Made by a program: the position numbers and the translations under genes | NCBI GenBank assembly: GCA_036267355.1 | Contig: DATAWG010000042.1 | Span: 80,902 to 144,901, forward strand | Direction: 5' to 3' | DNA length: 64,000 nt | Source of the DNA: Pirellulales bacterium | Lineage (GTDB): Bacteria > Planctomycetota > Planctomycetia > Pirellulales > DATAWG01 | The notes under the pieces: model-generated | The model's input: only the letters and a program-made list of their open reading frames with translations | The model's database searches: none | What the model was told of the DNA's origin: nothing | Shown: piece by piece, positions 44,704 through 59,288 of the stretch | Position numbering within the stretch: the stretch's first letter is position 1 | Layout: the number at the start of each line of letters is the position of its first letter

Positions 44704-44985
44704 GTGAACGTGATGAAGGTTCCTCTCTCCGAAATGAAAGACGACTTGGCAAAATACCTTCGTGTTGCCGAGAAGGAGCAGGTCGTAATCACGCGGCGTG
44801 GTCGCCCGGCTGGGGTCTTGATGGGTTTCGCCTCCGCAGACAAGTGGTTCGACTATCGGCTCGAGAATGAACCCCGCGTTCTGAAACGAATCGAGGCGGC
44901 TCGGAAGAGCTTGCGCCAAGGGAACGGGGTCAGAATCGAGGATCTCCCGCCGTCGAAACCGCCCAAAACCAAACGTCGGAAATAA
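44704..44985 (+). CDS. Orphan Phd/YefM-type antitoxin
   Basis: 93-residue protein from a GTG (90 from the ATG at 44713). KVPLSEMKDDLAKYLRVAEK and VVITRRGRPAGVLMGF match the Phd/YefM antitoxin fold that binds DNA and a toxin. The C-terminal third is Lys/Arg-rich and basic (IEDLPPSKPPKTKRRK). No toxin gene (RelE, Doc or PIN type) is adjacent on either side, so its partner would have to be elsewhere or lost. Confidence 0.75.
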   Translation: MNVMKVPLSEMKDDLAKYLRVAEKEQVVITRRGRPAGVLMGFASADKWFDYRLENEPRVLKRIEAARKSLRQGNGVRIEDLPPSKPPKTKRRK

Positions 44986-45177
44986 CGAATTGCCGCGCCG
45001 GGCTTTGCTGCCTCGACGAAATTTCACTTTCTGGACATCCGCGGCGAGTCGAGTTAGACTCGCCGTGCCGAACGGCTGCGGCATCGCGGGGTTTGCTTCT
45101 TGTCGTCGATTCGTGGCCGCGTTTTCTTTCCGCGGCTTGGCCACGGAATTCGTTTTGTCCGATTGCAGCAGGGCGCG

Positions 45178-46908
45178 ATGGACTGGACGCAGCACTACAA
45201 TCCGGCCGGCTCGGAGATTCTTTCGACCGCGCTTGCGGCGCTGCCCATCATCGTGCTGCTCGGCCTGCTGGGATTGTTTCGCTGGACCGCGCCGAAGGCG
45301 GCGGCGGCGGGGCTGTTGACGGCGCTTTGCGTGTCGATCCTGGCGTTTCGCATGCCGGCGAACATGGCGTTTTGGGCGGCCGGCCTGGGGGCTTGCTTCG
45401 GGCTGTTTCCGATCGGCTGGATCGTGTTTGCCGCCGTGTTTCTCTACACGCTGACGGTCGAGTCGGGCCAATTCGAAACGATCAAAACCTCGGTGGCAGC
45501 GCTCTCGCCCGACCGGCGAATTCAAGCGCTCTTGATCGCCTTCAATTTCGGCGCGTTTCTGGAAGGCTGCGCGGGGTTCGGAGCGCCCGTGGCCATTTCA
45601 TCGGCATTGATGATCGGCGTCGGCTTTCCGCCGCTGTATGCCGCCGGCTTGGCGCTGTTGGCCAACACGGCCCCGGTCGCATTCGGTTCGCTCGGGATCC
45701 CGATCACCACGTTGGGCGACGTCACGAAAATCGATGCGAACATTCTCAGCGTCATGGCCGGCCGGCAGTTGCCGTTGTTCTCGCTATTGATTCCGGTGTG
45801 GATGGTGCTCTTGATGTCGGGCTGGCGGGGATTGCGACAAGTCTGGCCCGCCGTGTTGGTGGCAGGGGGGAGTTTTGCCACGGTGCAATTCGTCGTCTCG
45901 CAGCATTTTGGCCCGATGCTGGTCGATGTCGCGGGGGGGCTGGTGTCGCTGGTGGTCATGGCGATTTTCTTGAAGTTCTGGCAACCGAAAGAACTATGGC
46001 ATTTTGCCGGCGAGCGCGAGGCCGTGCCCGACCCGGTGGCCGAAGCAGCGGGCGGGCCGGACGAAGCTGCGGGATCGCCGCGGCAAGCGTCGCCGCAAAA
46101 GAATTCGCAACCAGCCAAGCCCCGGGTCTATACCCACGGCGAGGTCGCGCGGGCCTGGGTGCCGTGGCTGCTGATGTCGCTATTGGTGTTTGCGTGGGGC
46201 CTGCCGCAGTTTCGGATGCTGGTCGAAACCCGCACGACGGTCAATGTGCCGGTGGCGGCAATTCATAATCGCATTTATCGGAGCGAGCCCGTGGTGGCGC
46301 CGCCGGCCAAGGCCGAGGCGGCCCTGTTCAAATTCAATTGGCTCTCGGCCACGGGCACGGCCGTCATGTTCGCCGCGATTCTCACGGCGATTTGGCTTGG
46401 AATTTCGCCGTGGCGGTTCGCCAGAACGTTCGTCCGGACGCTCCGGGCGTTGGCTTGGCCGCTGTTTACGATCGCCGCCATGCTGGCGATTGCCTACACG
46501 ACGCGCTACAGCGGCACCGACGCGACGCTCGGCCTGGCATTCACGCACACGGGCGCGCTGTATCCTTTTTTCGCCCCGTTGCTCGGCTGGCTGGGCGTCG
46601 CGCTAACCGGCTCCGACACATCGTCGAACGCCTTGTTCGGCGACTTGCAACGCATTACCGCGCAGCGGCTCGGGTTGAGCCCGGTGCTGATTTGCACTTC
46701 GAACAGCACCGGGGGCGTGATGGGAAAGATGATCGACGCGCAAAGCATCGTCGTCAGCGCTTCGACGACCGGCCAGGCAGGGAACGAATCGCAGATCCTG
46801 CGTTTCGTGTTTTGGCACAGCCTCGCCTTGGCCTGCCTGATGGGCCTGCTGGTCGTGTTGCAAGCCTACGTGTTCACCGGCATAGTGCCGGCACTACCGG
46901 CGAAATAA
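45178..46908 (+). CDS. lctP: L-lactate permease family protein
   Basis: 576-residue LctP-family transporter with about 12-14 membrane helices. Family segments are present: LTVESGQFETIKTSVAALSP, FGAFLEGCAGFGAPVAISSA, and near the end GLSPVLICTSNSTGGVMGKM with QSIVVSASTTGQAG. It would import lactate or glycolate with protons. A long charged cytoplasmic loop with an Ala/Glu-rich segment (about 300-320) is inserted. The ATG at 45178 gives the family start MDWTQHYNPAG; the frame extends 26 residues upstream but lacks support. Confidence 0.9.
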   Translation: MDWTQHYNPAGSEILSTALAALPIIVLLGLLGLFRWTAPKAAAAGLLTALCVSILAFRMPANMAFWAAGLGACFGLFPIGWIVFAAVFLYTLTVESGQFETIKTSVAALSPDRRIQALLIAFNFGAFLEGCAGFGAPVAISSALMIGVGFPPLYAAGLALLANTAPVAFGSLGIPITTLGDVTKIDANILSVMAGRQLPLFSLLIPVWMVLLMSGWRGLRQVWPAVLVAGGSFATVQFVVSQHFGPMLVDVAGGLVSLVVMAIFLKFWQPKELWHFAGEREAVPDPVAEAAGGPDEAAGSPRQASPQKNSQPAKPRVYTHGEVARAWVPWLLMSLLVFAWGLPQFRMLVETRTTVNVPVAAIHNRIYRSEPVVAPPAKAEAALFKFNWLSATGTAVMFAAILTAIWLGISPWRFARTFVRTLRALAWPLFTIAAMLAIAYTTRYSGTDATLGLAFTHTGALYPFFAPLLGWLGVALTGSDTSSNALFGDLQRITAQRLGLSPVLICTSNSTGGVMGKMIDAQSIVVSASTTGQAGNESQILRFVFWHSLALACLMGLLVVLQAYVFTGIVPALPAK

Positions 46909-46940
46909 ATCATTCGCGAGGCCGGAGTAGCTACACTAGC

Positions 46941-46991
46941 CCGAAGCGTTAGCGAGGGTGCCACTGGGACTCACCCTCGCTAACGCTTCGG
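46941..46991. terminator. Large hairpin between convergent lctP and gltD
   Basis: Arms CCGAAGCGTTAGCGAGGGTG (46941-46960) and its complement within 46971-46991 pair perfectly over 20 bases, with a loop of about 11 bases. It lies between two converging genes (lctP on the plus strand, gltD on the minus strand), so it could terminate both. The CCGAAGCGTTAGCGAGGG string is also a known type of planctomycete intergenic repeat (from memory). Confidence 0.75.
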
Positions 46992-47042
46992 ACTGCGATT
47001 TCGCAGCCGGCCTCAAATTCCCGGCGGCATGAATAATCCAAG

Positions 47043-48522
47043 TTAGCGCCAGGCAAAATCGCCGGCGTTGACGCTGGGGAGATGCGTTACGCCCATCAGA
47101 TGCTTGTCCACGGCGCGGGCGGCTTCGCGGCCCTCTTGGATCGCCCACACGACGAGCGATTGGCCGCGGCGCAAATCGCCGGCCGCGAACACCCCGGGCA
47201 CGCTCGACATATATTCGGCGTTCGTTTTCACATTGCCGCGCTGATCGAGTTCCAAACCCAAATCGGCGATCGGACCGGTTTTTTCCGGGCCCAAAAAGCC
47301 CATCGCCAACAGCACCAGTTGGCATGGCCAGCTTTGCTCCGAACCCGGTAGCTCGCGCATCACCATCCGGCCCGAATCGTCTTTCATCCATTCGATCTGC
47401 ACGGTGACGAGATTTTTCACGCGGCCTTGCTCGTCGCCATGGAATTCTTTTGTCAGAATGCTCCAATGCCGCGCGCCGCCTTCTTCATGCGAAGTGCTGG
47501 TGCGGAGGATCATCGGCCAGAGGGGCCACGGTGTGTGCACCGGGCGTTGATGGGCACGCGGATAATTGCCCACGTCGGGCGGTTGGGAAAGCAATTCGAA
47601 CTGCGTCAGGCTGCGGCACCCTTGGCGGTGCGACGTGCCGGTGCAGTCGCTGCCGGTATCGCCGCCGCCGATCACGATCACATCTTTTTCGCCGGCGAGA
47701 ATCTGGCCCGCAACGGCGTCTCCCTGGTTGCGGGCATTCTGTTGCGGCAGGAATTCCATTGCGAAATGGATTCCTTGCAGATCCCGACCGGGGATCGGCA
47801 GGTCGCGCGGCTTGGTGGCTCCGCCGGCGAGTAGGATCGCATCGTATTTCTCGCGCAATTCGGCCGTCGGGACCGTCACGCCGACATTCGCATTGCAGCG
47901 GAACTCCACTCCCTCGGCCTCCATCTGGCGAATCCGCCGCCAAACATGCGACTTTTCCAGCTTGAAATCAGGTATGCCGTACATCAACAATCCGCCCGGC
48001 CGATTGGCCCGCTCGAACACCGTCACGCCATGGCCGGAGCGATTCAACTGCTGTGCGGCTGCCAAACCTGATGGCCCGGAACCGACGACGGCCACGCGCT
48101 TGCCGGTGCGAACCAGCGGCGGCTCCGGCTCGATCCAGCCGTTGGCGATGCCATGATCGGCGATCGCCATTTCGATTTGCTTGATGGCCACCGGGTCTTC
48201 GTTGATCCCCAGCACGCATGCCGCTTCGCACGGCGCGGGGCAAACACGGCCGGTAAATTCCGGAAAATTGTTCGTCGCATGCAGCCGATCGAGCGCCTCG
48301 CGCCAATGATCGCGCGACACCAAATCGTTCCAATCCGGAATGATGTTGCCCAGCGGGCAGCCGGTGTGGCAGAACGGCACGCCGCAATCCATGCAGCGCG
48401 CCCCTTGGCGGTGCAATTCCTCAATCGGGAGTGGCTTGAGAAACTCGTTGAAGTGTTTCAGCCGATCGGCCACCGGCTCCTTGCCGCCTGTCTGTCGAGC
48501 GTATTTCAGAAACCCGCGCAGG

Positions 48523-48530
<8 letters not shown>
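47043..48530 (-). CDS. gltD: Glutamate synthase small subunit (GltD)
   Basis: 495-residue NADPH-dependent glutamate synthase beta subunit. The N-terminal cysteine cluster [20 protein letters not shown] and later [14 protein letters not shown] bind the [4Fe-4S] clusters. The first dinucleotide fold has [20 protein letters not shown] (FAD) and the second [13 protein letters not shown] (NADPH). Its start overlaps the gltB stop by eight bases. It delivers reducing equivalents from NADPH to the GltB subunit. Confidence 0.96.
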
Positions 48531-53364
<4,834 letters not shown>

Positions 53365-53444
53365 GGCAGTTTTCAGACGCGGTTGGTAAGCGTAGTACGG
53401 GGCTTTTTCGCCGGCGCACTGCCGACGGCTTCTACACACTTGCA

Positions 53445-53475
53445 GCCCGGCGGCGAACGCCGCCGGCGCTGGAAT
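53445..53475. terminator. GC-rich hairpin after the LysR gene
   Basis: The plus strand reads gcccggcggcgaacgccgccggcgc as a palindromic block. It folds into a stem with a four-base loop at the LysR stop, in the LysR-gltB gap. No T-tract, so it is only terminator-like. Confidence 0.4.
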
Positions 53476-53480
53476 AAATG

Positions 53481-54569
53481 TCACGAACCGGTTTGGGCAA
53501 CCGCCAATTGCCGCGAACGGCCCGGGCCCGCGCCGTTCGATTTTCCATTGCCCTCTGCGATTTTCCCAGGCTCCGCCGCCGCTGCGCTGGCCGCCGGAGC
53601 CAACGGTACAATCGCACTGCTGCCCACAACATCCTCCGTGTCCTTGTCGTCCGTATCTTTTCCCACGAGAGCGCTGCCGACGAGATCTTTGCCTTCGGAA
53701 CACAGCAGATCGATGAACCGCCGAACGGTGACGCCCAAATCCTTGCCGCGGCGGTGAATGATCCCCAGCGGCCGCACCAATTCGTCGGTGGCCAGCGGCA
53801 CCGCCGCCAACGTTCCGGCTTCGACTTCACGAAGCACGGTGGGCTGCGGCAGCAAGCCGATTCCGGCATCGATTTCGATCGCGCGCTTGATGGTTTCCAC
53901 GTTGTCGAACTCCATCACCACGCGGACTTCGACATCGTGCAGATGCAAGACGCGATCGATTTCTCGACGAATCGTCAGATCCGCGTCGAAGCCGACCACC
54001 GGTTGCCCGGCCAGTTCTTCCAATTCGATCCGCCCGCGGCGGGCAAACCGATGCGACGGCGCGCAGACGAGCATCATCGGCTCCTCGCGCCACAGAATGG
54101 CCTGCAACGACCGCGATGCCTTGGGATAGCTCACTAGCCCCAAATCGGCCTGATCGCTTTCGACGACTTCATACACCCGATGTGGATGCAAGTATTCCAG
54201 CCGCACGTTGGCCTTCGGATATTGGCTTAAGAACTGTTGGAGATAACGGCTCATGTGGTGCAGCCCGACCGAATAAATCGATGCCACGCGCACCCGGCCC
54301 GCCACCTCCTCATGCATCGTGCGAACTTCTTCTTCCAGCGCGTTGTAACGATCCAGCAGCTTGCGGCACCCCTCGTAAAACACTTCTCCCTCGGGCGTTA
54401 GCATGAAAGGCCGTTTGGAGCGGTCGACCAGCTTTACACCCAGGCGGCATTCCAACTGATGCACCACTTGGCTGGCTCCCGACTGGGAAATCCCGTTTTC
54501 ATCGGCCGCTCGGGAAAAACTGCGCCGGTAGACGACATCGCAGAATATTTTTAGGGCTTTGAAATGCAT
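53481..54569 (-). CDS. LysR-family transcriptional regulator upstream of gltB
   Basis: 362-residue LysR regulator. The DNA-binding helix-turn-helix is at residues 1-60 ([20 protein letters not shown] and [20 protein letters not shown]). The substrate-binding domain follows to about residue 300. The last 55 residues are an Ala/Gly/Lys-rich extension that is unlike most LysR proteins. The ATG at 54569 was chosen over the TTG 12 bases earlier. Position directly upstream of gltBD on the same strand suggests it regulates nitrogen assimilation, as GltC does, but it could equally act elsewhere. Confidence 0.85.
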   Translation of the reverse strand: MHFKALKIFCDVVYRRSFSRAADENGISQSGASQVVHQLECRLGVKLVDRSKRPFMLTPEGEVFYEGCRKLLDRYNALEEEVRTMHEEVAGRVRVASIYSVGLHHMSRYLQQFLSQYPKANVRLEYLHPHRVYEVVESDQADLGLVSYPKASRSLQAILWREEPMMLVCAPSHRFARRGRIELEELAGQPVVGFDADLTIRREIDRVLHLHDVEVRVVMEFDNVETIKRAIEIDAGIGLLPQPTVLREVEAGTLAAVPLATDELVRPLGIIHRRGKDLGVTVRRFIDLLCSEGKDLVGSALVGKDTDDKDTEDVVGSSAIVPLAPAASAAAAEPGKIAEGNGKSNGAGPGRSRQLAVAQTGS

Positions 54570-54984
54570 AGGATCAAGCAAATTTCAGCGAGGGCAAAAC
54601 GGCAGCGGCCTTCGAGCGAACACCCCGCCCAATCGGATTACAATATCAAATACAGTTCCGCCTCAGCATTCGCAATGGAGATGATAAATTAAACGCTCCG
54701 TCCGCTCTGGTCAAGTATGTTGTATGAAGGTTTTTCAACCCAGCCACATCCCGGCCCGACGCTAGCACGACCATTGATTAGGACAGTAAACTTATTTGCA
54801 ATAATGGGTTATGGATAGATTTGGGGCAGAACGCGATAAGCGGTTGTAATACGAGACCGGCGCCGCGCCTAAGGGTTCGGACTGACCGGAAAATCAACGA
54901 GTTGCGGAGCGACGAATGTCGCACTTCAGAATGGCGAATCGAAGCAGCCGACAAAGAGTTCCCGCTTTACCTATTTCGTGGCTG

Positions 54985-55185
54985 GCAATTGCGAGGCTAT
55001 GGGCAAGCTGCCGGGCTGGCCATAGCCAAGCCTAATCGCTCCAGGGCTGCCACACGATTCCATCTTAAAACTGCCACTCCGGGGCGCCCAGCGGGTTTCC
55101 CCGCTGTCCTGGCGAACTGCCGCGACCTCCCTTTCCATCTGAGGCGCGTTGACGTAATCCACCCAATTCCATGCGCGCGGCCAAC
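54985..55185 (-). pseudogene. Decayed REP-associated (Y1) transposase C-terminal fragment
   Basis: The minus strand encodes RARWPRAWNWVDYVNAPQME, resembling the WNWVEYVNEPQTE segment near the C-terminus of REP-associated tyrosine transposases. The next expected motif, RGxPxGxPEW, appears only after a frame change as RGNPLGAPEWQ. It then runs into stops in both frames. Not a functional gene. The N-terminal catalytic part is absent, so this is a relic of a mobile element. Confidence 0.5.
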
Positions 55186-55311
55186 GGGCTCTGGATGGCA
55201 CTTTCCGTCTACCTGTGTGGCTAGGCGTCCGTCACAAAAACAAACCTGAATAATTTTCAGTTTTTTCTTACGCTGCTTTCATCCTGGACCACCACCGGGC
55301 TTTCCGCCGCG

Positions 55312-55341
55312 TTGACAATCCGCGGCGGGCGACCCTAGAAT
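55312..55341 (+). promoter_or_regulatory. Sigma-70 promoter of purM
   Basis: The -35 box TTGACA (55312-55317) matches the consensus fully. The -10 box TAGAAT (55336-55341) matches five of six bases, with an 18-base spacer. A start near 55348 leaves a leader of about 40 bases before the purM ATG. Confidence 0.75.
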
Positions 55342-55387
55342 CCGAGGTTTCTTCAGCCTCTCGATTCTTTGCTCAAACCGCGCGCCG

Positions 55388-56449
55388 ATGGCCAAAGCGA
55401 CTTATCAAGCTGCCGGCGTCGATCTGGAGTTGTACGAGCAAGCGATGGCCCGGTTGCCGCGGCTGTTGCACCGCACGTATTCCCCCCGCGTCATCCCGCT
55501 CGATGGCGGTTTTGCCGGACTGTTTCAACTCGATTTCACCAATCAGCTTTTCGCCCGCAAATATGTCGATCCAGTGTTGGTTTCGTGCACCGATGGCGTG
55601 GGGACGAAGCTCAAAGTGGCCGTCGAGGCGGGCAAGCACGACACCGTGGGCATCGATCTCGTGGCGATGAGCGTCAACGATGCGCTCTGCTGCGGCGCGG
55701 AGCCGTTGTTTTTCCTCGACTACGTGGCGATGTCGCGCGATGATCCGCCGCTCTTGGAGCAAATCGTCAAAGGCATCACCGACGGCTGCATTCAAAGCGA
55801 TTGCGCGCTGCTCGGCGGCGAAACCGCAATCTTGCCCGGCTTCTATCAGCCGGGCGATTACGATCTGGCCGGCTTTTGCGTCGGCGTCGTCGAGCGGCGG
55901 CGCGTGATCGACGGCCGGGCCATCTCCGAAGGCGACGTGCTCATCGGCCTCGCTTCGAGCGGATTGCACTCCAACGGCTATAGCCTGGTGCGGAAAATCG
56001 CCTTCGAAATCGCGGGCTTGAAAATCACCGACCACGTCGAAGAACTCGGCCGAACCGTGGGCGAAGAACTCTTGGAGCCGACGCGAATCTACGTCCAAGC
56101 CGTGCGCCGCGTGCTCGGCCGATACCGGGTGAAATCGGTCGTGCACGGCATCGCCCATATCACCGGCGGCGGATTGCACGAAAACCTCGAACGCGTGCTG
56201 CCTGAGAATTCGCGGGTCGTGATCCAGCGCGATAGTTGGCCGCTGCCGCCGGTATTCGCGTGGCTTCAGCGGCTCGGCGAGGTCGATGCCGCCGAAATGC
56301 AGCGCGTGTTCAACATGGGCATCGGCATGGTGATGGTCGTCAGCCCGTTTTATGCCGACAGCATCCGCAGCCAATTATCCGACAACGGTTATGCGAACTG
56401 GCAAATCGGCCGGATCGAGCGCGGCGAGCGCGGCGTCGTTTGGGGTTGA
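55388..56449 (+). CDS. purM: Phosphoribosylformylglycinamidine cyclo-ligase (PurM)
   Basis: 353-residue AIR synthase of de novo purine synthesis, closing the imidazole ring from FGAM with ATP. Family motifs are clear: [60 protein letters not shown], and C-terminal [20 protein letters not shown]. Length is typical. It is alone on its strand and convergent with pckA. Confidence 0.96.
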   Translation: MAKATYQAAGVDLELYEQAMARLPRLLHRTYSPRVIPLDGGFAGLFQLDFTNQLFARKYVDPVLVSCTDGVGTKLKVAVEAGKHDTVGIDLVAMSVNDALCCGAEPLFFLDYVAMSRDDPPLLEQIVKGITDGCIQSDCALLGGETAILPGFYQPGDYDLAGFCVGVVERRRVIDGRAISEGDVLIGLASSGLHSNGYSLVRKIAFEIAGLKITDHVEELGRTVGEELLEPTRIYVQAVRRVLGRYRVKSVVHGIAHITGGGLHENLERVLPENSRVVIQRDSWPLPPVFAWLQRLGEVDAAEMQRVFNMGIGMVMVVSPFYADSIRSQLSDNGYANWQIGRIERGERGVVWG

Positions 56450-56533
56450 CCGGTAGTAGGCGTGAGACACAAATAGCGCCGAAATGCGCGACGAGGCAAT
56501 GAGCGCGCCACGCACGCCGATTCCGCACCGGCT

Positions 56534-58114
56534 CTACGCCGGGCCGGCCGATCTGATTTCTTCGCTGGCTTGGTCGGCATATTTGGCGAAATTCTGGCGG
56601 AATAGGGCCGCCAGCTTCTTTGCCGCTTCTTCATAGCCGCCCGTGTCGGGCCACGTGGCGCGCGGTTGCAAGATCGACTCGGGCAGGCCCGGGCAGCGCG
56701 TGGGAACCGCGAGACGGAAGATCGGGTCGACCGTGGTCGGAGAGTCGGCCAAGGCGCCCGAGTGGATCGCATCGATGATGGCGCGGGTGTGCGAAAGCTT
56801 CATCCGCGACCCGACGCCAAACGGCCCGCCCGTCCAGCCGGTATTCACCAGCCATGTCTGCGCCCCGTGGGCCCGCAGTTTCGCGGCGAGCATTTCGGCA
56901 TACACGGTCGGGTGCCGCACCAAGAATGCCGCGCTGAAACAGGCCGAGAACGTGGCCTGCGGTTCTTTGACGCCTTCTTCGGTTCCGGCCACGCGCGCCG
57001 TATAGCCGCTGATGAAGTGATACATCGCCTGGGCTGGCGTGAGCCGGCTCACCGGCGGCAAAACGCCGTAGGCGTCGCAGGTGAGAAAAATCACGTTGCG
57101 CGGATGCGGCCCCAAACATGGCGCCTTGGCGTTCGGAATGAATTCGATCGGATAGGCGGCGCGGGTGTTCTCGGTGATCGCGGCGCTCGAGAAATCGACC
57201 TCGCGGGTCTCAGGATCATAAACCGTGTTTTCCAGGACGGCGCCAAAGCGGATCGCGTCGTAAATTTCCGGCTCTTTTTCGGCCGAGAGATGGATGCACT
57301 TGGCGTAGCATCCCCCTTCGATATTGAACACGCCTTCTTCGCTCCAGCCATGCTCGTCGTCGCCGATCAGCCGCCGGGCCGGGTCGGCGGAGAGCGTGGT
57401 CTTGCCGGTGCCCGAAAGGCCGAAAAAGAGCGACAGATCGCCGGCCGGTCCTTCATTCGCCGAGCAGTGCATCGACAGCACGCCGCGCTCCGGCAGCAGA
57501 TAGTGCATCAGCGTGAAAATGCCCTTTTTCATTTCGCCGGCATATTCGGTTCCAAGGATGACGTATTCACGCCGCTCGAGGCTCAAATCGATGCTGGTGC
57601 GCGATGTCATCTGGTGCGTGTGCGGGTTGGCCGGGAATTGGCCCGCGTTGAAGATCACGTAGTCGGGCTCGCCGAACTCGGCCAGTTCGAGCTCGCTCGG
57701 GCGCAGCAGCATGTTGCGCATGAAGAGCGCGTGGTAAGCACGGGCACAGATCACGCGAATCTTGATGCGATACTCCGGCGCCCAACCCGCGTAGCCGTCG
57801 AGCACATAAACGGTTTCGCGCGTGTTGAGAAAATCGATGGCCCGCTGGCGATTGATGATGAAGATCGCCTCCGCGAGTTTGATATTCACCGGTCCCCACC
57901 AGATATCGCCGCTGCTGGCAGGGTTGTCGACGATCCGCTTGTCGAGCGGGCTGCGGCCGGTTTTCGCGCCGCTACGGATCATGAGCGCGCCGCTGGAAGC
58001 AATGGCCGCCTTTTCGTGAATGACCGCATCTTCGTAGAGCACTGCCGGCGGCGCGTTGCGAACGACATGCGCAACTTGGATTTCATATTGTCGCAGGTCG
58101 ATCGAGTCGGACAT
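56534..58114 (-). CDS. pckA: Phosphoenolpyruvate carboxykinase (ATP)
   Basis: 526-residue ATP-dependent PEPCK, decarboxylating oxaloacetate to phosphoenolpyruvate in gluconeogenesis. The kinase P-loop FGLSGTGKTTLSADPARRLI and the following GDDEHGWSEEGVFNIEGGCY are complete, as is the IEGGCYAKCIHLS metal site. The Arg-containing TSRTSIDLSLERREYVILG lies earlier. The ATG at 58114 with GGGAG eight bases upstream was preferred to the GTG six bases before it. It converges with purM. Confidence 0.96.
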   Translation of the reverse strand: MSDSIDLRQYEIQVAHVVRNAPPAVLYEDAVIHEKAAIASSGALMIRSGAKTGRSPLDKRIVDNPASSGDIWWGPVNIKLAEAIFIINRQRAIDFLNTRETVYVLDGYAGWAPEYRIKIRVICARAYHALFMRNMLLRPSELELAEFGEPDYVIFNAGQFPANPHTHQMTSRTSIDLSLERREYVILGTEYAGEMKKGIFTLMHYLLPERGVLSMHCSANEGPAGDLSLFFGLSGTGKTTLSADPARRLIGDDEHGWSEEGVFNIEGGCYAKCIHLSAEKEPEIYDAIRFGAVLENTVYDPETREVDFSSAAITENTRAAYPIEFIPNAKAPCLGPHPRNVIFLTCDAYGVLPPVSRLTPAQAMYHFISGYTARVAGTEEGVKEPQATFSACFSAAFLVRHPTVYAEMLAAKLRAHGAQTWLVNTGWTGGPFGVGSRMKLSHTRAIIDAIHSGALADSPTTVDPIFRLAVPTRCPGLPESILQPRATWPDTGGYEEAAKKLAALFRQNFAKYADQASEEIRSAGPA

Positions 58115-58487
58115 GGTCACGGCTCCCTGATGCAGTTTGATAAAGCCCGCGCTCGCCGCCGGCGAAAGCGATTATAGGGCCGAGAATGCACGGCGGTCAC
58201 GAGCAAACCGTCGCCGACGGCTCTGGTTGCGGTTTTCCGCAGGATTCTTGGCGCTTTGGCCGAACAGCGCAGCTGCTGGATGCGTATGGTTTTGTACGGT
58301 ACTGATCGTTTCGGATTTCTCGACACGTCGTGCGCCACCCAGCCATCGCGCCTGTTTGGACTATCCGTGGTTTGCTGCAACAAGCTAACATCCAACTGGT
58401 TGCAAGCTGCCGCCGCTAGCGCAATCGACTGCGAATCCTGCCCGCCCCAAATCCCATCCACCGACCACCGTTCAACCCTGACCGCGC
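58115..58487. other. Divergent intergenic region between pckA and the ABC ATPase
   Basis: About 370 bases. The pckA promoter (58171-58200) is seen on the minus strand. On the plus strand no clear promoter for the ABC ATPase gene could be picked out. No open frame here is convincing. Confidence 0.55.
58171..58200 (-). promoter_or_regulatory. Sigma-70 promoter of pckA
   Basis: On the minus strand the -10 box TATAAT (58171-58176) is perfect. An 18-base spacer leads to GTGACC (58195-58200), four of six for the -35 box. The start would lie near 58164, about 50 bases before the ATG. Confidence 0.65.
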
Positions 58488-59177
58488 ATGCTTCAACTCA
58501 AAAACGTCAAGAAATCGTTTACGGAGCCCGGCGGTGGTCGGCTGCCGATCCTCGATATTCCGGAATTGAAAGTTGGCGTCGGCGAGCAGGTCGTGCTCGT
58601 CGGACGAAGCGGCTGCGGCAAGACGACGCTATTGCACATTATTTCCGGCATCATTCGCCCCGACGAGGGATCGGTGATGGTCGACGATGTCGATGTCGCC
58701 CGGCTCCCCGAGGCGGCCCGCGATCGCCTTCGAGCCGACAAGTTGGGTTATGTGTTTCAAACATTCAATCTGTTGGCCGGCTTCTCGGCTTTGGAAAACG
58801 TGTTGCTCGGAATGGCTTTCGCCAGCCGGCATGCCGACTCGCATCGGGCCACGCATCTGCTCGAGCGCGTCGGGCTGGGCCATCGGCTCACCCATCGCCC
58901 GGCGATGATGTCGGTCGGCGAACAGCAGCGCGTGGCCGTGGCTCGGGCGTTGGCCAACAAGCCCGAATTGTTGCTGGCCGACGAGCCGACGGCCAACGTC
59001 GATGCCCGGCATCAAAAGCAGATCATCGACTTGATCCGCGAGACGTGCCGCGAAGAAAACGTGGCCCTGCTGTTGGTCACCCATACGGCCGACGTAATGG
59101 CCCAATTCGATCGGGTGGAAAATTTGGAGCGGATCAATCGAGCGGTAAACGGCCCGGTGGCAGTTTCGCCCGTTTAG
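58488..59177 (+). CDS. ABC transporter ATPase (LolD/MacB type)
   Basis: 229-residue ATPase of the LolD/MacB family. Walker A is GRSGCGKTTLLHII, the signature is MSVGEQQRVAVARAL and Walker B is LLLADEPTANVD. The partner permease follows about 110 bases later. Such pairs export lipoproteins or peptides; the substrate is unknown. Confidence 0.9.
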   Translation: MLQLKNVKKSFTEPGGGRLPILDIPELKVGVGEQVVLVGRSGCGKTTLLHIISGIIRPDEGSVMVDDVDVARLPEAARDRLRADKLGYVFQTFNLLAGFSALENVLLGMAFASRHADSHRATHLLERVGLGHRLTHRPAMMSVGEQQRVAVARALANKPELLLADEPTANVDARHQKQIIDLIRETCREENVALLLVTHTADVMAQFDRVENLERINRAVNGPVAVSPV

Positions 59178-59217
59178 CGCTGGTTCGCCCCGCCGCTTGC
59201 GGCGGGAGTTGCGACAT

Positions 59218-59232
59218 GCGAAACCGCAAGCG
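59218..59232 (+). repeat. Interspersed repeat GCGAAACCGCAAGCG (copy 4)
   Basis: Exact copy of the string at 15127, lying between the ABC ATPase and its permease. A nearby palindrome CCCGCCGC-tt-GCGGCGGG precedes it at about 59189-59206. Confidence 0.8.
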
Positions 59233-59288
59233 TAGTGCGATGTTTAACGGCGGTGGACGATCGACCTCACTGAACGGCGGATTTTGCA

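Larger units (their letters stand above)
54570..55387. other. Long intergenic region between the LysR gene and purM
   Basis: About 820 bases separating divergent transcription units. It has an AT-richer stretch (54,650-54,830) without a recognised element, a decayed transposase tail (about 54,985-55,185, minus strand), and a good sigma-70 promoter (55312-55341) for purM. The 142-residue plus-strand open frame at 54821-55249 is not supported by any motif. Confidence 0.6.

Noticed and set aside
45093-46268. 391-residue plus-strand frame overlapping lctP
   Set aside because: It is out of frame with a well-supported membrane transporter and its translation is Arg/Gly-rich shadow sequence.
54821-55249. 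142-residue plus-strand open frame between the LysR gene and purM
   Set aside because: No recognised motif, and the same DNA reads as a decayed transposase fragment on the minus strand.
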